Below, piece by piece: positions 1 to 7,486 of a stretch of DNA of 64,000 nt. This DNA comes from Acinetobacter puyangensis (GTDB lineage: Bacteria; Pseudomonadota; Gammaproteobacteria; Pseudomonadales; Moraxellaceae): contig NZ_OANT01000004.1 of NCBI RefSeq assembly GCF_900096995.1, positions 62,001 to 126,000 of the forward strand, in the 5' to 3' direction. The translations under genes and the position numbers were made by a program. The notes under the pieces were generated by a model. That model was given only the letters and a program-made list of their open reading frames with translations. It was not told the DNA's origin and ran no database searches. The stretch's first letter is position 1, and each line of letters starts with the position of its first letter.

Positions 1-251
1 TGATGATCGTACTGGACCTGAATCACAAAACTTGGTCCTTTGGGAAAGACTTTCATGGAAAAAATGAAATTGGTCGGAAAACCCGAAATTTCCGATTTAA
101 TTTCAGAGTCAATTTGATTCGCCACCACCAAACCACGCCCGATGACATCCATCATCAGGCTAACATATGCATGCTGTAATGTCGGTTTAACCGTTATTAG
201 ACTAGCATACGCATGTTGAAGTGTGGGTTTTACAGATTTTGTAGAGATCAC
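1..251 (-). CDS. Hypothetical protein, N-terminal part (runs off window)
   Basis: The window holds only the first 80 or so codons of a gene whose 3' end lies beyond the left edge. I place the start at a GTG (249-251) because an AAGGA lies 7 nt upstream; an in-frame ATG at 267-269 has no such site. The product is unrecognised: no signal peptide or catalytic motif is visible. Its N-terminus contains a 14-residue tandem duplication, KPTLQHAYASLI.. followed by KPTLQHAYVSLM... It lies 62-80 nt downstream of lipB on the same strand, so the two may be cotranscribed, although an 18-bp palindrome lies between them. Function cannot be assigned from this fragment. Confidence 0.6.
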   Translation of the reverse strand, partial: MISTKSVKPTLQHAYASLITVKPTLQHAYVSLMMDVIGRGLVVANQIDSEIKSEISGFPTNFIFSMKVFPKGPSFVIQVQYDH

Positions 252-285
252 ATGCCTATCCTTGTTCATGTAAAAACAATTAAGA

Positions 286-303
286 TTAGAGTAATTACTC
301 TAA
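286..303. promoter_or_regulatory. 18-bp perfect palindrome between lipB and the partial gene
   Basis: The sequence TTAGAGTAATTACTCTAA reads identically on both strands. It is AT-rich, has no loop and no following T-run, so it looks more like a protein-binding dyad than an intrinsic terminator. It starts 17 nt beyond the upstream ATG of the minus-strand partial gene. No regulator can be named. Confidence 0.4.
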
Positions 304-331
304 GTGTGTTTTCCCTAGAACGCAAGTGCTT

Positions 332-997
332 TTAATGAATTTGTGTGTCAATTTTTGCAAAAATATCTTGTTGTTCAATAAACTTCCGGGCGAGATCACA
401 GACTTGTAAAAAAGTAGGTGTTGGCTGCACTAGATCAGATAGTCTGACCATTTCCAGACCTGCATAACCACAAGGATTAATGCTGTGAAAGCCATCCAGA
501 GCACAATCTATATTTAATGCCAGACCGTGATAACTACGACCACGACGGATTTTAAAGCCCAATGAACCAATTTTTCGTTGATCAACATAGACGCCTGGTG
601 CATCTTTTTTGGTATAGGCATTGATGCCATATTGTTGCAAAATCCAGAGCATCATGTTTTCGGCAAAATCCACCAGATCGCGCACATGCCATTTCAGGCG
701 GTTAAGATCAAACAGAAAGTAGGCCACCAGTTGACCCGGGCCATGCCAAGTCACTTGACCACCACGATCGGTATGTACCACAGGAATATTGGTTGGAATT
801 AGAATATGTTCTGCTTTACCGGCCTGTCCTTGGGTCAGGGTCGAAGGATGTTGTAATAACCAGAGTTGATCAATACTTTGTTCATCACGGTTGAAGGTAA
901 ATTCCTTCATGGCTTCAAATTTTTCAGTGTAATCTTGTAATTGCTCAAATGTATGAATGATTAATTGTGGTTGAATCAATGGTGCAACATTGCTCAT
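332..997 (-). CDS. lipB: Octanoyltransferase (lipoate biosynthesis)
   Basis: LipB transfers the octanoyl group from acyl carrier protein to the lipoyl domains of 2-oxoacid dehydrogenases and the glycine cleavage H protein, in the cytoplasm; LipA then adds sulfur. The 221-aa product has the family block RGGQVTWHGPGQLVAY (residues 78-93). The expected catalytic pair is Lys142 (RKIGSLG) and Cys176 (NPCGY), judged from the E. coli K135/C169 pair. Length is normal for the family. In E. coli ybeD lies next to lipB; here ybeD (3715-4002) is separated from lipB by a divergent efflux pair and a small membrane protein. The family assignment is clear. Confidence 0.97.
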   Translation of the reverse strand: MSNVAPLIQPQLIIHTFEQLQDYTEKFEAMKEFTFNRDEQSIDQLWLLQHPSTLTQGQAGKAEHILIPTNIPVVHTDRGGQVTWHGPGQLVAYFLFDLNRLKWHVRDLVDFAENMMLWILQQYGINAYTKKDAPGVYVDQRKIGSLGFKIRRGRSYHGLALNIDCALDGFHSINPCGYAGLEMVRLSDLVQPTPTFLQVCDLARKFIEQQDIFAKIDTQIH

Positions 998-1077
998 AGC
1001 GTCCTAATCCAAAAAATTAAGTGATATATAAAAATCATATCACTTTCCGGAGTGTAATTTGGGGCAGAATAAATCAC

Positions 1078-1656
1078 TTAGAATAATTCTGCTTTTATTA
1101 TAATTTGAGTATGACGAGTGAAGTCTTGTTCATTCAAACCTTGTAATCCTAATTTATAAATACCATCTAAGCCACAAACAAATGCGATCAGTCGCCAAGC
1201 AATATCTTCGCTTGGATGATCTTTTTTAAATATATTTTGATCTTGTCCTTGCTGAATGACCTGTTGAATCGATTGGTGCCATTCCTGCATGGCTTGGTTA
1301 TAGGCATTATTTAATTCTGCATCATGTTTTGCCGATATTTCTGCTTCATTCCACAGCCTAAAATAAGGTTGGGCATATTCTAAATTTATACAGCCGAGTA
1401 ACAATAATAAATGTTCAATGGAATCTTGAGTTTCCATAGTATTTGCAATCTTATCTAACTGCTGCATCAAGCATAGAAATACTTCTGCTTTGAGATGGGA
1501 GGATGAGGAGAAGTGGTGATGAATTTGCCCTACGGATATTTGGGCTTCATTTGCGATTTTACGCACGGTCATTGCAGCTAGACCTTCAGATAGAGCAATT
1601 TTTTTCGCTGCATCTAAAATGCTTTCTCGTCTTTGTTCACGGTTAAGATAGCTCAT
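1078..1656 (-). CDS. smvR: TetR-family repressor, SmvR type
   Basis: The product is a 192-aa TetR/AcrR regulator. The N-terminal helix-turn-helix runs roughly from residue 8 to 55 (ILDAAKKIALSEGLAAMTVRKIANEAQISVGQIHHHF in outline), and the rest is the ligand-binding helical domain ending in a conserved KAELF. I start it at MSYLN (ATG 1654-1656); the longer reading begins at a TTG inside the operator region. The protein resembles, from memory, SmvR of Klebsiella and Salmonella, including the MSYLNR start, IAWRLI.FVCGLDGIY and the terminal ELF. SmvR represses the divergent efflux gene smvA. Two dyads of the form TGRAC-N4-GTYCA lie in the shared upstream region and are its likely operators. The inducer is unknown. 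Confidence 0.85.
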   Translation of the reverse strand: MSYLNREQRRESILDAAKKIALSEGLAAMTVRKIANEAQISVGQIHHHFSSSSHLKAEVFLCLMQQLDKIANTMETQDSIEHLLLLLGCINLEYAQPYFRLWNEAEISAKHDAELNNAYNQAMQEWHQSIQQVIQQGQDQNIFKKDHPSEDIAWRLIAFVCGLDGIYKLGLQGLNEQDFTRHTQIIIKAELF

Positions 1657-1724
1657 AAGATCTGATATTTCATTTATGGGATAGAGGAATAAATTCAATT
1701 TACAGAATAACCTAAAAAATAAAT

Positions 1725-1738
1725 TGGACAAATGTTCA
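1725..1738. promoter_or_regulatory. Candidate SmvR operator 1
   Basis: The site is TGGACAAATGTTCA, a dyad of the form TGGAC-N4-GTTCA. It lies about 70 bp upstream of the smvR start and 20 bp from a second, inverted copy. The same pattern in both copies makes a TetR-family binding site likely; binding itself is inferred. Confidence 0.6.
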
Positions 1739-1758
1739 ACTTTGGCTAAAATTTAATT

Positions 1759-1772
1759 TGAACGTTTGTCCA
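1759..1772. promoter_or_regulatory. Candidate SmvR operator 2
   Basis: The site is TGAACGTTTGTCCA, matching operator 1 at 13 of 14 positions when reverse complemented. It ends 12 bp before the smvA start codon, a place where a bound repressor would block transcription or the promoter start region of smvA. Confidence 0.6.
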
Positions 1773-1784
1773 GTTTGGTGTGTT

Positions 1785-3290
1785 ATGTTTCGTAAGTGGT
1801 TGATTTTAGCAATTGTGATTTTGATTTATCTTCCTGTGGCGATGGATGCGACCATATTACATGTGGCTGCACCGACGTTAAGTGAAGCACTGGCTTTATC
1901 CAATAAAGAATTGCTCTGGATTATTGATATTTACTCCCTAGTCATGGCTGGCTTGATTTTGCCTATGGGAGCATTGGGCGATCGTATTGGATTCAAACGA
2001 TTGATGATCATTGGTAGTACTTTATTTGGTATCGCATCAGTTTTTGCTGCGTTCTCTGATTCCGCAATGAGTTTAATCGGCTCTCGTGCTTTGCTTGCTG
2101 TTGGTGCGGCGATGATTATTCCGGCTACATTATCAGCCATTCGTAATACCTTTCTGGAAGAAAAACAGCGTAATTTTGCATTAGGAATATGGGCAACAGT
2201 CGGCGGTGGAGGTGCAGCATTTGGTCCTTTATTAGGAGGAGCAATTTTGGGACATTTCCATTGGGGTGCTGTTTTTTTAATTAATATCCCTGTGATTATA
2301 CTTGTTTTGCTGATGACAATATTTTTTGTACCCAAGCAAAAAGTTCAAACCACGCAGAACTTAAATTTGCTACAGGCTTTACTTCTTGTCATTGCAATTC
2401 TCAGTATTATTTATGCATTAAAAACTGGAATCACAGCGTTTAATTGGATAAGTAGTACAATATTTGTGGTCGGTTTTGCGTTGTTAGTTGGATTTATTCA
2501 AAATCAGTTCCGTTCAGCATCTCCAATGATTGATTTTCATTTATTTAAAAATCGCTTTATTTCTACCGGAATAATTATGGCCATTGTGGCAATGATGGCA
2601 TTGGTCGGATTTGAGCTTTTGATTTCTCAAGAATTGCAATTTGTTTATGGCTATACAGCACTTGAAGCTGGGTTGTTTGTTTTACCATTTATGCTTGCTA
2701 TTAGCTGTGGTGGACCGATTGCGAGTGTTTTAGTGAATAAATTTGGTCTTAGAAGAATTGCAACAACCGGCATATTATTGAGCGGTCTAAGTATGTTTGG
2801 CTTGGCGCATACCGACTTTGCTTCGGCGCAATTGCAGGCATGGGGGATGATGATTTTACTTGGTATAAGTGTGCAAATTGCTTTGTTGTCGTCAACCGCA
2901 GCAATTATGTCATCTGTTTCGCCTGACAAAGCAGCTGCGGCAGGGGCGATAGAAGGAATGGCTTATGAGTTAGGAGCAGGTTTTGGGGTGGCATTTTTTG
3001 GTCTCATGCTATCTTGGTTTTATATGCAGTCTATTATCATTCCAAGCGATTTACCCCAAGCACTGATACCCGCAGTAAGTAGCTCAATTGGTGAAGCAAT
3101 GTATGTTGCAAATGATATGGATACCTCATTAGCAACACAAATTCAGGACAATGCCAAGGCTGCATTTACCTTATCACATCGTCAGGTACTAAATACTTCA
3201 GGCATTTTATTGATGATTTTAGCTGCTTATGTTTGGTTAAGGCTGCCTAATCAGTATGGAAAAGATCGCGTTGTGGAGAACTTAGGTTAA
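1785..3290 (+). CDS. smvA: MFS multidrug efflux pump, SmvA/QacA (DHA2, 14-TM) type
   Basis: The 501-aa product is an inner-membrane proton-driven drug exporter with about 14 hydrophobic segments. It has the DHA2 signatures LGDRIGFKR in the loop after TM2 and GGGGAAFGPLLGG in the motif C region. The start IPVA-like stretch LPVAMDATILHVAAPTL and LLWIIDIYSLVMAGL closely match SmvA of enterobacteria as I remember it. That protein exports methyl viologen and cationic biocides such as chlorhexidine and octenidine. I start it at ATG 1785; the upstream TTG at 1758 lies within the operator. It is divergent from smvR, so derepression upon inducer binding is expected. The substrate range here is inferred from the family. 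Confidence 0.88.
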   Translation: MFRKWLILAIVILIYLPVAMDATILHVAAPTLSEALALSNKELLWIIDIYSLVMAGLILPMGALGDRIGFKRLMIIGSTLFGIASVFAAFSDSAMSLIGSRALLAVGAAMIIPATLSAIRNTFLEEKQRNFALGIWATVGGGGAAFGPLLGGAILGHFHWGAVFLINIPVIILVLLMTIFFVPKQKVQTTQNLNLLQALLLVIAILSIIYALKTGITAFNWISSTIFVVGFALLVGFIQNQFRSASPMIDFHLFKNRFISTGIIMAIVAMMALVGFELLISQELQFVYGYTALEAGLFVLPFMLAISCGGPIASVLVNKFGLRRIATTGILLSGLSMFGLAHTDFASAQLQAWGMMILLGISVQIALLSSTAAIMSSVSPDKAAAAGAIEGMAYELGAGFGVAFFGLMLSWFYMQSIIIPSDLPQALIPAVSSSIGEAMYVANDMDTSLATQIQDNAKAAFTLSHRQVLNTSGILLMILAAYVWLRLPNQYGKDRVVENLG

Positions 3291-3345
3291 ATATTTATCG
3301 GTAGAGGTATTGGCAATATATCGAAGCGTAAAGCGAGTATTATAT

Positions 3346-3609
3346 TCACTTTACGTCTACTGATGTTTGCATGTCTGTTCTTTTTAATTTTTTATATTTG
3401 ACATGATAATATAAGAGCTGGAGAAGATTTAATATCACCAGAAGTACTGCAATTCCAATAATAACAGGAAAGTCCTGAGCACTTTGTAAACCTATAAAAT
3501 AATAAATAATCAGAAACATGAAGACAGGTTGTAAGATTGATGTAATGAATAAACTACGACGCTTAGTTTCTAAACGTTTTAGCTGCTGTGAAGTAGATAG
3601 ATTATTCAT
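3346..3609 (-). CDS. Small two-TM membrane protein, unknown
   Basis: I do not recognise this 87-aa protein. It has a basic N-terminus (residues 1-19), two hydrophobic segments (about 20-42 and 48-68) and a basic tail (YHVKYKKLKR). This gives a hairpin topology with both ends probably cytoplasmic. It is the last gene before a bidirectional-looking hairpin at 3675-3702 when read from ybeD, and lies tail-to-tail with smvA. With smvR/smvA it forms the stretch that separates lipB from ybeD. It may be a dispensable accessory protein; nothing points to a specific function. Confidence 0.6.
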   Translation of the reverse strand: MNNLSTSQQLKRLETKRRSLFITSILQPVFMFLIIYYFIGLQSAQDFPVIIGIAVLLVILNLLQLLYYHVKYKKLKRTDMQTSVDVK

Positions 3610-3674
3610 GGTTGCTTTTTTTAATATAATAGGGTCAAAACATAATATGAATCGCTTATATCGTGTTTAAAATA

Positions 3675-3702
3675 TTAAAGCTCCTACGTGGAGGAGCTTT
3701 AA
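3675..3702 (-). terminator. Hairpin after ybeD
   Basis: An 11-bp perfect stem (TTAAAGCTCCT / AGGAGCTTTAA) with a 6-nt loop lies 13 nt beyond the ybeD stop codon. The following minus-strand sequence is A/T-rich rather than a clean T-run, so termination efficiency is uncertain. Confidence 0.6.
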
Positions 3703-3714
3703 ATCATCTCAGCT

Positions 3715-4002
3715 TTATAGTGCAGTTTTGATATGTGGACAAGCGGCCAAATCTGCATAGAGGGAATGTACCTGTTCTAGTTCTTCAAAACGCAATTGCG
3801 CAGTAATCGAATGGTATTTGCCTGAACTTGAAGGCTGAGTTTTAAGCGTCGCTTCATCAAATTCTGGAAAATGTTTGACCAAAATATCAATGACAGCAAG
3901 ACGTAAATCATCGCCTGCATTGCCAATTAATTTGATCGGATAGTCCATAGGGAATACCCAAAGATGTTCTTGTAACTCACGAGATGGTGTGCGGTCTGTC
4001 AT
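3715..4002 (-). CDS. ybeD: DUF493 / YbeD family protein
   Basis: The product is a 95-aa cytoplasmic protein with the small ferredoxin-like alpha/beta fold expected for the DUF493 family. Recognisable pieces are the FPMDYPIKLIGNAG opening and the PSSSGKYHSITAQLRF strand region. In E. coli ybeD lies between dacA and lipB. The E. coli protein has no firmly assigned biochemical role; its structure resembles regulatory domains of amino-acid enzymes. Here it lies downstream of rpoD on the same strand, separated by a strong hairpin at 4019-4045, so it probably has its own promoter or depends on readthrough. Family identification is good and function is unknown. Confidence 0.85.
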   Translation of the reverse strand: MTDRTPSRELQEHLWVFPMDYPIKLIGNAGDDLRLAVIDILVKHFPEFDEATLKTQPSSSGKYHSITAQLRFEELEQVHSLYADLAACPHIKTAL

Positions 4003-4018
4003 GATATTCCCCTAGCTG

Positions 4019-4045
4019 AAACGCCTGCGTGAGGCAGGCGTTTTT
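4019..4045. terminator. Intrinsic terminator between rpoD and ybeD
   Basis: A 10-bp GC-rich stem (AAACGCCTGC / GCAGGCGTTT) with a 5-nt loop is followed on the plus strand by a T-run and bordered on the minus strand by TTT. It lies 66 nt beyond the rpoD stop codon and just upstream of ybeD. It is probably the rpoD terminator despite the short U-tract in that direction. Confidence 0.7.
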
Positions 4046-4110
4046 ATGTTTCTTTTCATTTAATGGGGTTGAACGATCATATTTCAATACCCCATCGGCA
4101 TGATGCCCAT

Positions 4111-6003
4111 TTAGTCATTCTCAAGGAATGAACGTAAATGTTCCGAACGGGAAGGGTGGCGTAACTTACGTAATGCCTTGGCTTCAATCTGACGAATACG
4201 CTCACGTGTTACATCAAACTGTTTGCCGACTTCTTCCAAAGTATGATCGGTTGGCATATCAATACCAAAACGCATTTTTAATACTTTCGCTTCACGCTCA
4301 GTCAGGTTTTCCAATACTTCACGAGTTGCTTCACGCAGACCTTCTGAAGTCGCTGCATCAACCGGCGAGGTGATGTTTTGATCTTCAATAAAATCTCCAA
4401 GATGCGAATCTTCATCATCACCAATCGGTGTTTCCATCGAAATTGGTTCTTTGGCGATTTTTAACACTTTACGGATTTTGACTTCGTCCATTTCCAAACG
4501 TTCGCCCAGTTCCTCAGGTGTCGGTTCACGGCCCATTTCCTGTAAAAGCTGACGCTGTACACGGTTGATCTTGTTGATGGTTTCAATCATATGCACTGGA
4601 ATACGAATGGTTCGTGCCTGATCGGCAATCGAACGGGTGATCGCCTGACGAATCCACCATGTCGCATAGGTCGAAAATTTATAACCACGGCGATATTCAA
4701 ATTTATCTACCGCTTTCATCAAGCCAATGTTACCTTCCTGAATCAAATCAAGGAATTGTAAGCCACGGTTGGTATATTTTTTGGCAATCGAAATCACCAG
4801 ACGCAAGTTGGCTTCAACCATTTCTTTTTTGGCACGGCGTGCTTTGGCTTCACCAATTGCCATACGTTTGGAAATATCTTTGATTTCTTTAACACTCAGA
4901 CCCAGCTCGTTTTCAATTTCGCCAATTTTTTGCTGGAAAGCTAAAATATCTGGACGAACTTTTTCAAGATGGGCTTTGATATTGCTATCGACCACATTGA
5001 TCTGTTCTTCAATCCAGGCCTGATTGGATTCATTGCCCGGGAAAGTGTTACGGAACAGATCACGACTCATACGCCCACGACGCATACTGTAGCGCATGAT
5101 TTCTTTTTCGTTAAAGCGGATTTGATCATGAGTGCCGCGAATCATTTCAGACACCAAATCAAATAAACGAGGTGTTAGCTTAAACATCATAAAGATGGAA
5201 GCCATTGCTTCAAGTTGTGCCTTACCTTCCGCACTGTTACGACCATGTTTGGCTAAGACGTCTTTGGTTTGGTTCCAGATGTTTTCTAATTCGTTAAAAC
5301 GTTGTCTGGCAATTTCAGGATCCGGACCAGATTCACCTTCAGAATCACTGTCATCGGAAGATTCTTCTTCTTCCTCTTCATCATCGTCGAGTTTCACTTC
5401 TTTGGTTGATTTGCTTGAAGTGTCATCATCATCTTCCGGTACTTCATCTTCAAGCACTTCTGGAATTTCTTCTGTTGATTCCAGATCAAGATAACCAGAT
5501 AAAACATCGGCCAAACGACGTTGTGGTTCATCTGCCAGAGTTTCTTTATATTCGTTTAATACGACTTCTACGGTATTTGGCCAGTAAGCAATCGCATGTA
5601 AAACATCGCGAATCCCGTCTTCAATTCGCTTGGCAATACTGATTTCGCCTTCACGGGTTAACAGTTCAACTGTACCCATTTCACGCATATACATCCGCAC
5701 AGGATCGGTGGTACGACCTGGCTCACTTTCTACTGATGCCAAAACTGCCGCAGCTTCTTCTGCTGCAACTTCATCACCAGCATCTGGTGAGTCTTCTAAC
5801 ATCATGTCATCAGATTCGGGAGCGCGCTCGTGAACCGGAATGCCGACGTCATTAAGCATTTGAATAATATCTTCAATCTGCTCACTTTCGGTAATCGAGT
5901 CCGGGAGATGATCGTTAACCTCAGCGTAAGTTAAATAACCCTGCTCCTTGCCTCGGCTAATTAATGCCGCAACTTGAGAGGTCGGGGAATGCATATCGCT
6001 CAT
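4111..6003 (-). CDS. rpoD: RNA polymerase housekeeping sigma factor 70
   Basis: The 630-aa product is the primary sigma factor that directs core RNA polymerase to -35/-10 promoters. Region 1.1 occupies the N-terminus. It is followed by a non-conserved region containing a long run of acidic residues (about 175-230). Region 2 includes [39 protein letters not shown] in outline, with the aromatic DNA-melting residues. Region 4 near the end has [22 protein letters not shown], the -35-binding helix. Length fits gamma-proteobacterial RpoD. Unlike the common rpsU-dnaG-rpoD order, dnaG is about 18 kb away in this window and rpoD stands alone. Confidence 0.99.
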   Translation of the reverse strand: MSDMHSPTSQVAALISRGKEQGYLTYAEVNDHLPDSITESEQIEDIIQMLNDVGIPVHERAPESDDMMLEDSPDAGDEVAAEEAAAVLASVESEPGRTTDPVRMYMREMGTVELLTREGEISIAKRIEDGIRDVLHAIAYWPNTVEVVLNEYKETLADEPQRRLADVLSGYLDLESTEEIPEVLEDEVPEDDDDTSSKSTKEVKLDDDEEEEEESSDDSDSEGESGPDPEIARQRFNELENIWNQTKDVLAKHGRNSAEGKAQLEAMASIFMMFKLTPRLFDLVSEMIRGTHDQIRFNEKEIMRYSMRRGRMSRDLFRNTFPGNESNQAWIEEQINVVDSNIKAHLEKVRPDILAFQQKIGEIENELGLSVKEIKDISKRMAIGEAKARRAKKEMVEANLRLVISIAKKYTNRGLQFLDLIQEGNIGLMKAVDKFEYRRGYKFSTYATWWIRQAITRSIADQARTIRIPVHMIETINKINRVQRQLLQEMGREPTPEELGERLEMDEVKIRKVLKIAKEPISMETPIGDDEDSHLGDFIEDQNITSPVDAATSEGLREATREVLENLTEREAKVLKMRFGIDMPTDHTLEEVGKQFDVTRERIRQIEAKALRKLRHPSRSEHLRSFLEND

Positions 6004-6381
6004 CTTAGCTCACTCTTATTTTGAATCTATGATCGTGAAACAGTGCATCATAGCACAAAAACCACTGTTGTAATTTTACAATGGCGGTTTTATGCAGAAA
6101 AAATTTGCACCATATGCCTAAAAACCCGGTATTTGACTAGGTTAGTAATTCGTTGATCCTTGCAATATTGGGATAAAGTTTTAAATTTCAAGTTTAAATG
6201 ATATTGGAATCGGATAAATCCGTTAGGACTGCGAAATTTGAACTAATGGTAAAAAAACCTGCTTGTAACATAGGGGATTAATCTTATAAAAAACAGTGAA
6301 TTAATATTTAGTGCTTGACAATTCCATTTGGCACAGATAAATAGCGCCTAACGCTCTCATTTTTTATTTGGGGTAATTTGC
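6004..6381. other. 378-bp divergent region between rpoD and the PA3496-like gene
   Basis: This AT-rich stretch must hold the rpoD promoter (minus) and contains a clear sigma-70 promoter for the plus-strand gene at 6315-6343. An imperfect 15-bp hairpin lies at 6059-6090. I see no ORF of substance on either strand and cannot place the rpoD promoter with confidence. Confidence 0.5.
6315..6343 (+). promoter_or_regulatory. Sigma-70 promoter for the 69-aa acidic protein gene
   Basis: A consensus -35 TTGACA (6315-6320) is separated by exactly 17 bp from a -10 TAAATA (6338-6343). It lies about 40 bp ahead of the GTG start at 6382, so the leader would be about 30 nt with GGGG serving as ribosome-binding site. 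Confidence 0.75.
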
Positions 6382-6591
6382 GTGGCGAGTTCTCAAGATT
6401 TTGAATTAGATGATAACTTTTCTGATGATGATACGCAGTTTGATGAAACTGCAAGTAAAATCAGTGCAAAGGAGTCATTGGAAAAACGTCGATTGATTGA
6501 TGATCTTTTAGCAGAGCGTCGTTTACAGCGCGAGTTAAAAGAATTTGATTATGATTTCGATGACGACGATCTGGACGATGATGAAGATTAA
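6382..6591 (+). CDS. PA3496-family small acidic protein
   Basis: The product is a 69-aa very acidic protein starting at GTG, with GGGGTAATTTGC just upstream. Its centre is basic and helical (SLEKRRLIDDLLAERRLQRELKEFDYD). Both ends are aspartate-rich, the C-terminus being nearly all Asp and Glu. This layout matches the PA3496 family of putative regulatory proteins found in pseudomonads and Acinetobacter; the biochemical role is not established. It is driven by a consensus sigma-70 promoter and is followed after 36 nt by the UPF0149 gene, so the two probably share a transcript. The assignment to the family is from memory of its composition. Confidence 0.75.
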   Translation: MASSQDFELDDNFSDDDTQFDETASKISAKESLEKRRLIDDLLAERRLQRELKEFDYDFDDDDLDDDED

Positions 6592-6627
6592 TTCGTTGTT
6601 CAAATTGGGTAGTGATGTTTTTGTTGG

Positions 6628-7167
6628 ATGGGCAATGGTATGGCAGCATTAGATTTAGACAAGTTAAGTGATTACTTGGATGGTGAGGATAACGAATTTG
6701 GTTTAGATTTTGCTGCTACACATGGTTTTTTATGTGCAGTTGCGGTAGGTCCGACACTAACAAATTGGTTGTCTTTATTATTTGATGAGCAGGACAAACA
6801 AGTTCCCAAGCAGGTGATTGAACAAATCGAGCTTTGGCTCGCAGATATTCAGCAAACACTGGCGAACGAAGAGTTGATCGAATTTCCCTTTGAAATTGAA
6901 GAAGCGGATGTCGATTCAAGTCTGGGCGATTGGAGTGTAGGTTTTGTGGATGCGATGTTTCTTAACGAAGAAGCATGGTTTGTGCCCGAATTAGAAGAGA
7001 ATCTGGTTGAGTTGACTTTGCCGATCATGGTATTTAGTGGCATTGATGAAGAAGATCCACAAATGGAGTCCTTCCGCCGCAATGGCCAACTGATGGATGA
7101 TCTTGCACAGGAAATTCCGGATAATTTAACTGAGATCTATCTGCTTTATCATGCACCAAGTGCCTGA
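6628..7167 (+). CDS. UPF0149 / YecA-YgfB family protein
   Basis: This 179-aa cytoplasmic acidic protein has the family opening LDKLSDYLDGEDNEFGLDFAATHGFLCAVAVGP. The central FVDAMFLNEEAWF and the C-terminal LPIMVFSGIDEE also fit UPF0149 (YgfB/YecA). It lacks the C-terminal SEC-C zinc motif that some YecA proteins carry. YgfB in Pseudomonas has been linked to repression of an amidase gene; a similar role here is only a guess. The start could be ATG 6628 or ATG 6640, and neither has a strong ribosome-binding site. A nested stem-loop with a T-rich tail follows at 7187-7297. Confidence 0.85.
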   Translation: MGNGMAALDLDKLSDYLDGEDNEFGLDFAATHGFLCAVAVGPTLTNWLSLLFDEQDKQVPKQVIEQIELWLADIQQTLANEELIEFPFEIEEADVDSSLGDWSVGFVDAMFLNEEAWFVPELEENLVELTLPIMVFSGIDEEDPQMESFRRNGQLMDDLAQEIPDNLTEIYLLYHAPSA

Positions 7168-7486
7168 TTTTTAATTTTCTCAAAGTAAGAGTAATCCTGT
7201 TTCGGCTTGTTAAATCGATTGTTTGAGTCATCATTTCAAACATTGTATTGTTCTTCGTCAAGCTGCAAACTTATGGGATTACTCTTTTCTTTTTTCCATT
7301 ATGATAAATAAATTTGTGACGATAGGGGATTTATCAGGTATTATCTCCCGTCTTTAATTTTGCCCGATCTGATTGCTTGGGTACTATCGGTTATTCTAAT
7401 CACAAGCCATATCTTTAGATTAGTACATTTTTAATCATTTATGTATGATCTTCAATATAAATGAATGCATATAATAGGAGTGTTGG
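7168..7486. other. 319-bp gap between the UPF0149 gene and gltS
   Basis: The first third holds the nested inverted repeats listed separately as a candidate RNA. The rest is AT-rich and must contain the gltS promoter. A TATAAT at about 7469 lies too close to the gltS ribosome-binding site to serve as its -10. I see no coding sequence. Confidence 0.5.
7187..7297 (+). ncRNA. Candidate structured RNA or long terminator stem
   Basis: Three nested stems lie on one axis. The outer stem is AAGAGTAATCC (7187-7197) with GGATTACTCTT (7276-7286), 11 bp. The middle one is CGGCTTG (7203-7209) with CAAGCTG (7259-7265), 7 bp with one G-U. The inner one is TGTTTGA (7220-7226) with TCAAACA (7236-7242), 7 bp with a 9-nt loop. 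A T-rich tract (7286-7295) follows. This could be a small RNA released from the 3' UTR of the UPF0149 transcript, or only an elaborate terminator. It is shorter than 6S RNA, and I cannot match it to a known family. Confidence 0.4.

Noticed and set aside
5132..5494. Long plus-strand open frame antisense to rpoD, rich in serine
   Set aside because: It mirrors the acidic stretch of RpoD (Asp/Glu codons read as Ser-type codons on the other strand). It has no ribosome-binding site and no family.
6059..6090. Imperfect hairpin upstream of rpoD as an attenuator
   Set aside because: The pairing is better on the plus strand than on the rpoD (minus) strand because of G-U pairs, and there is no convincing U-tract in the relevant direction.
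7469..7474. TATAAT as the gltS promoter -10
   Set aside because: It lies directly before the ribosome-binding site, so transcription starting there would lack that site.
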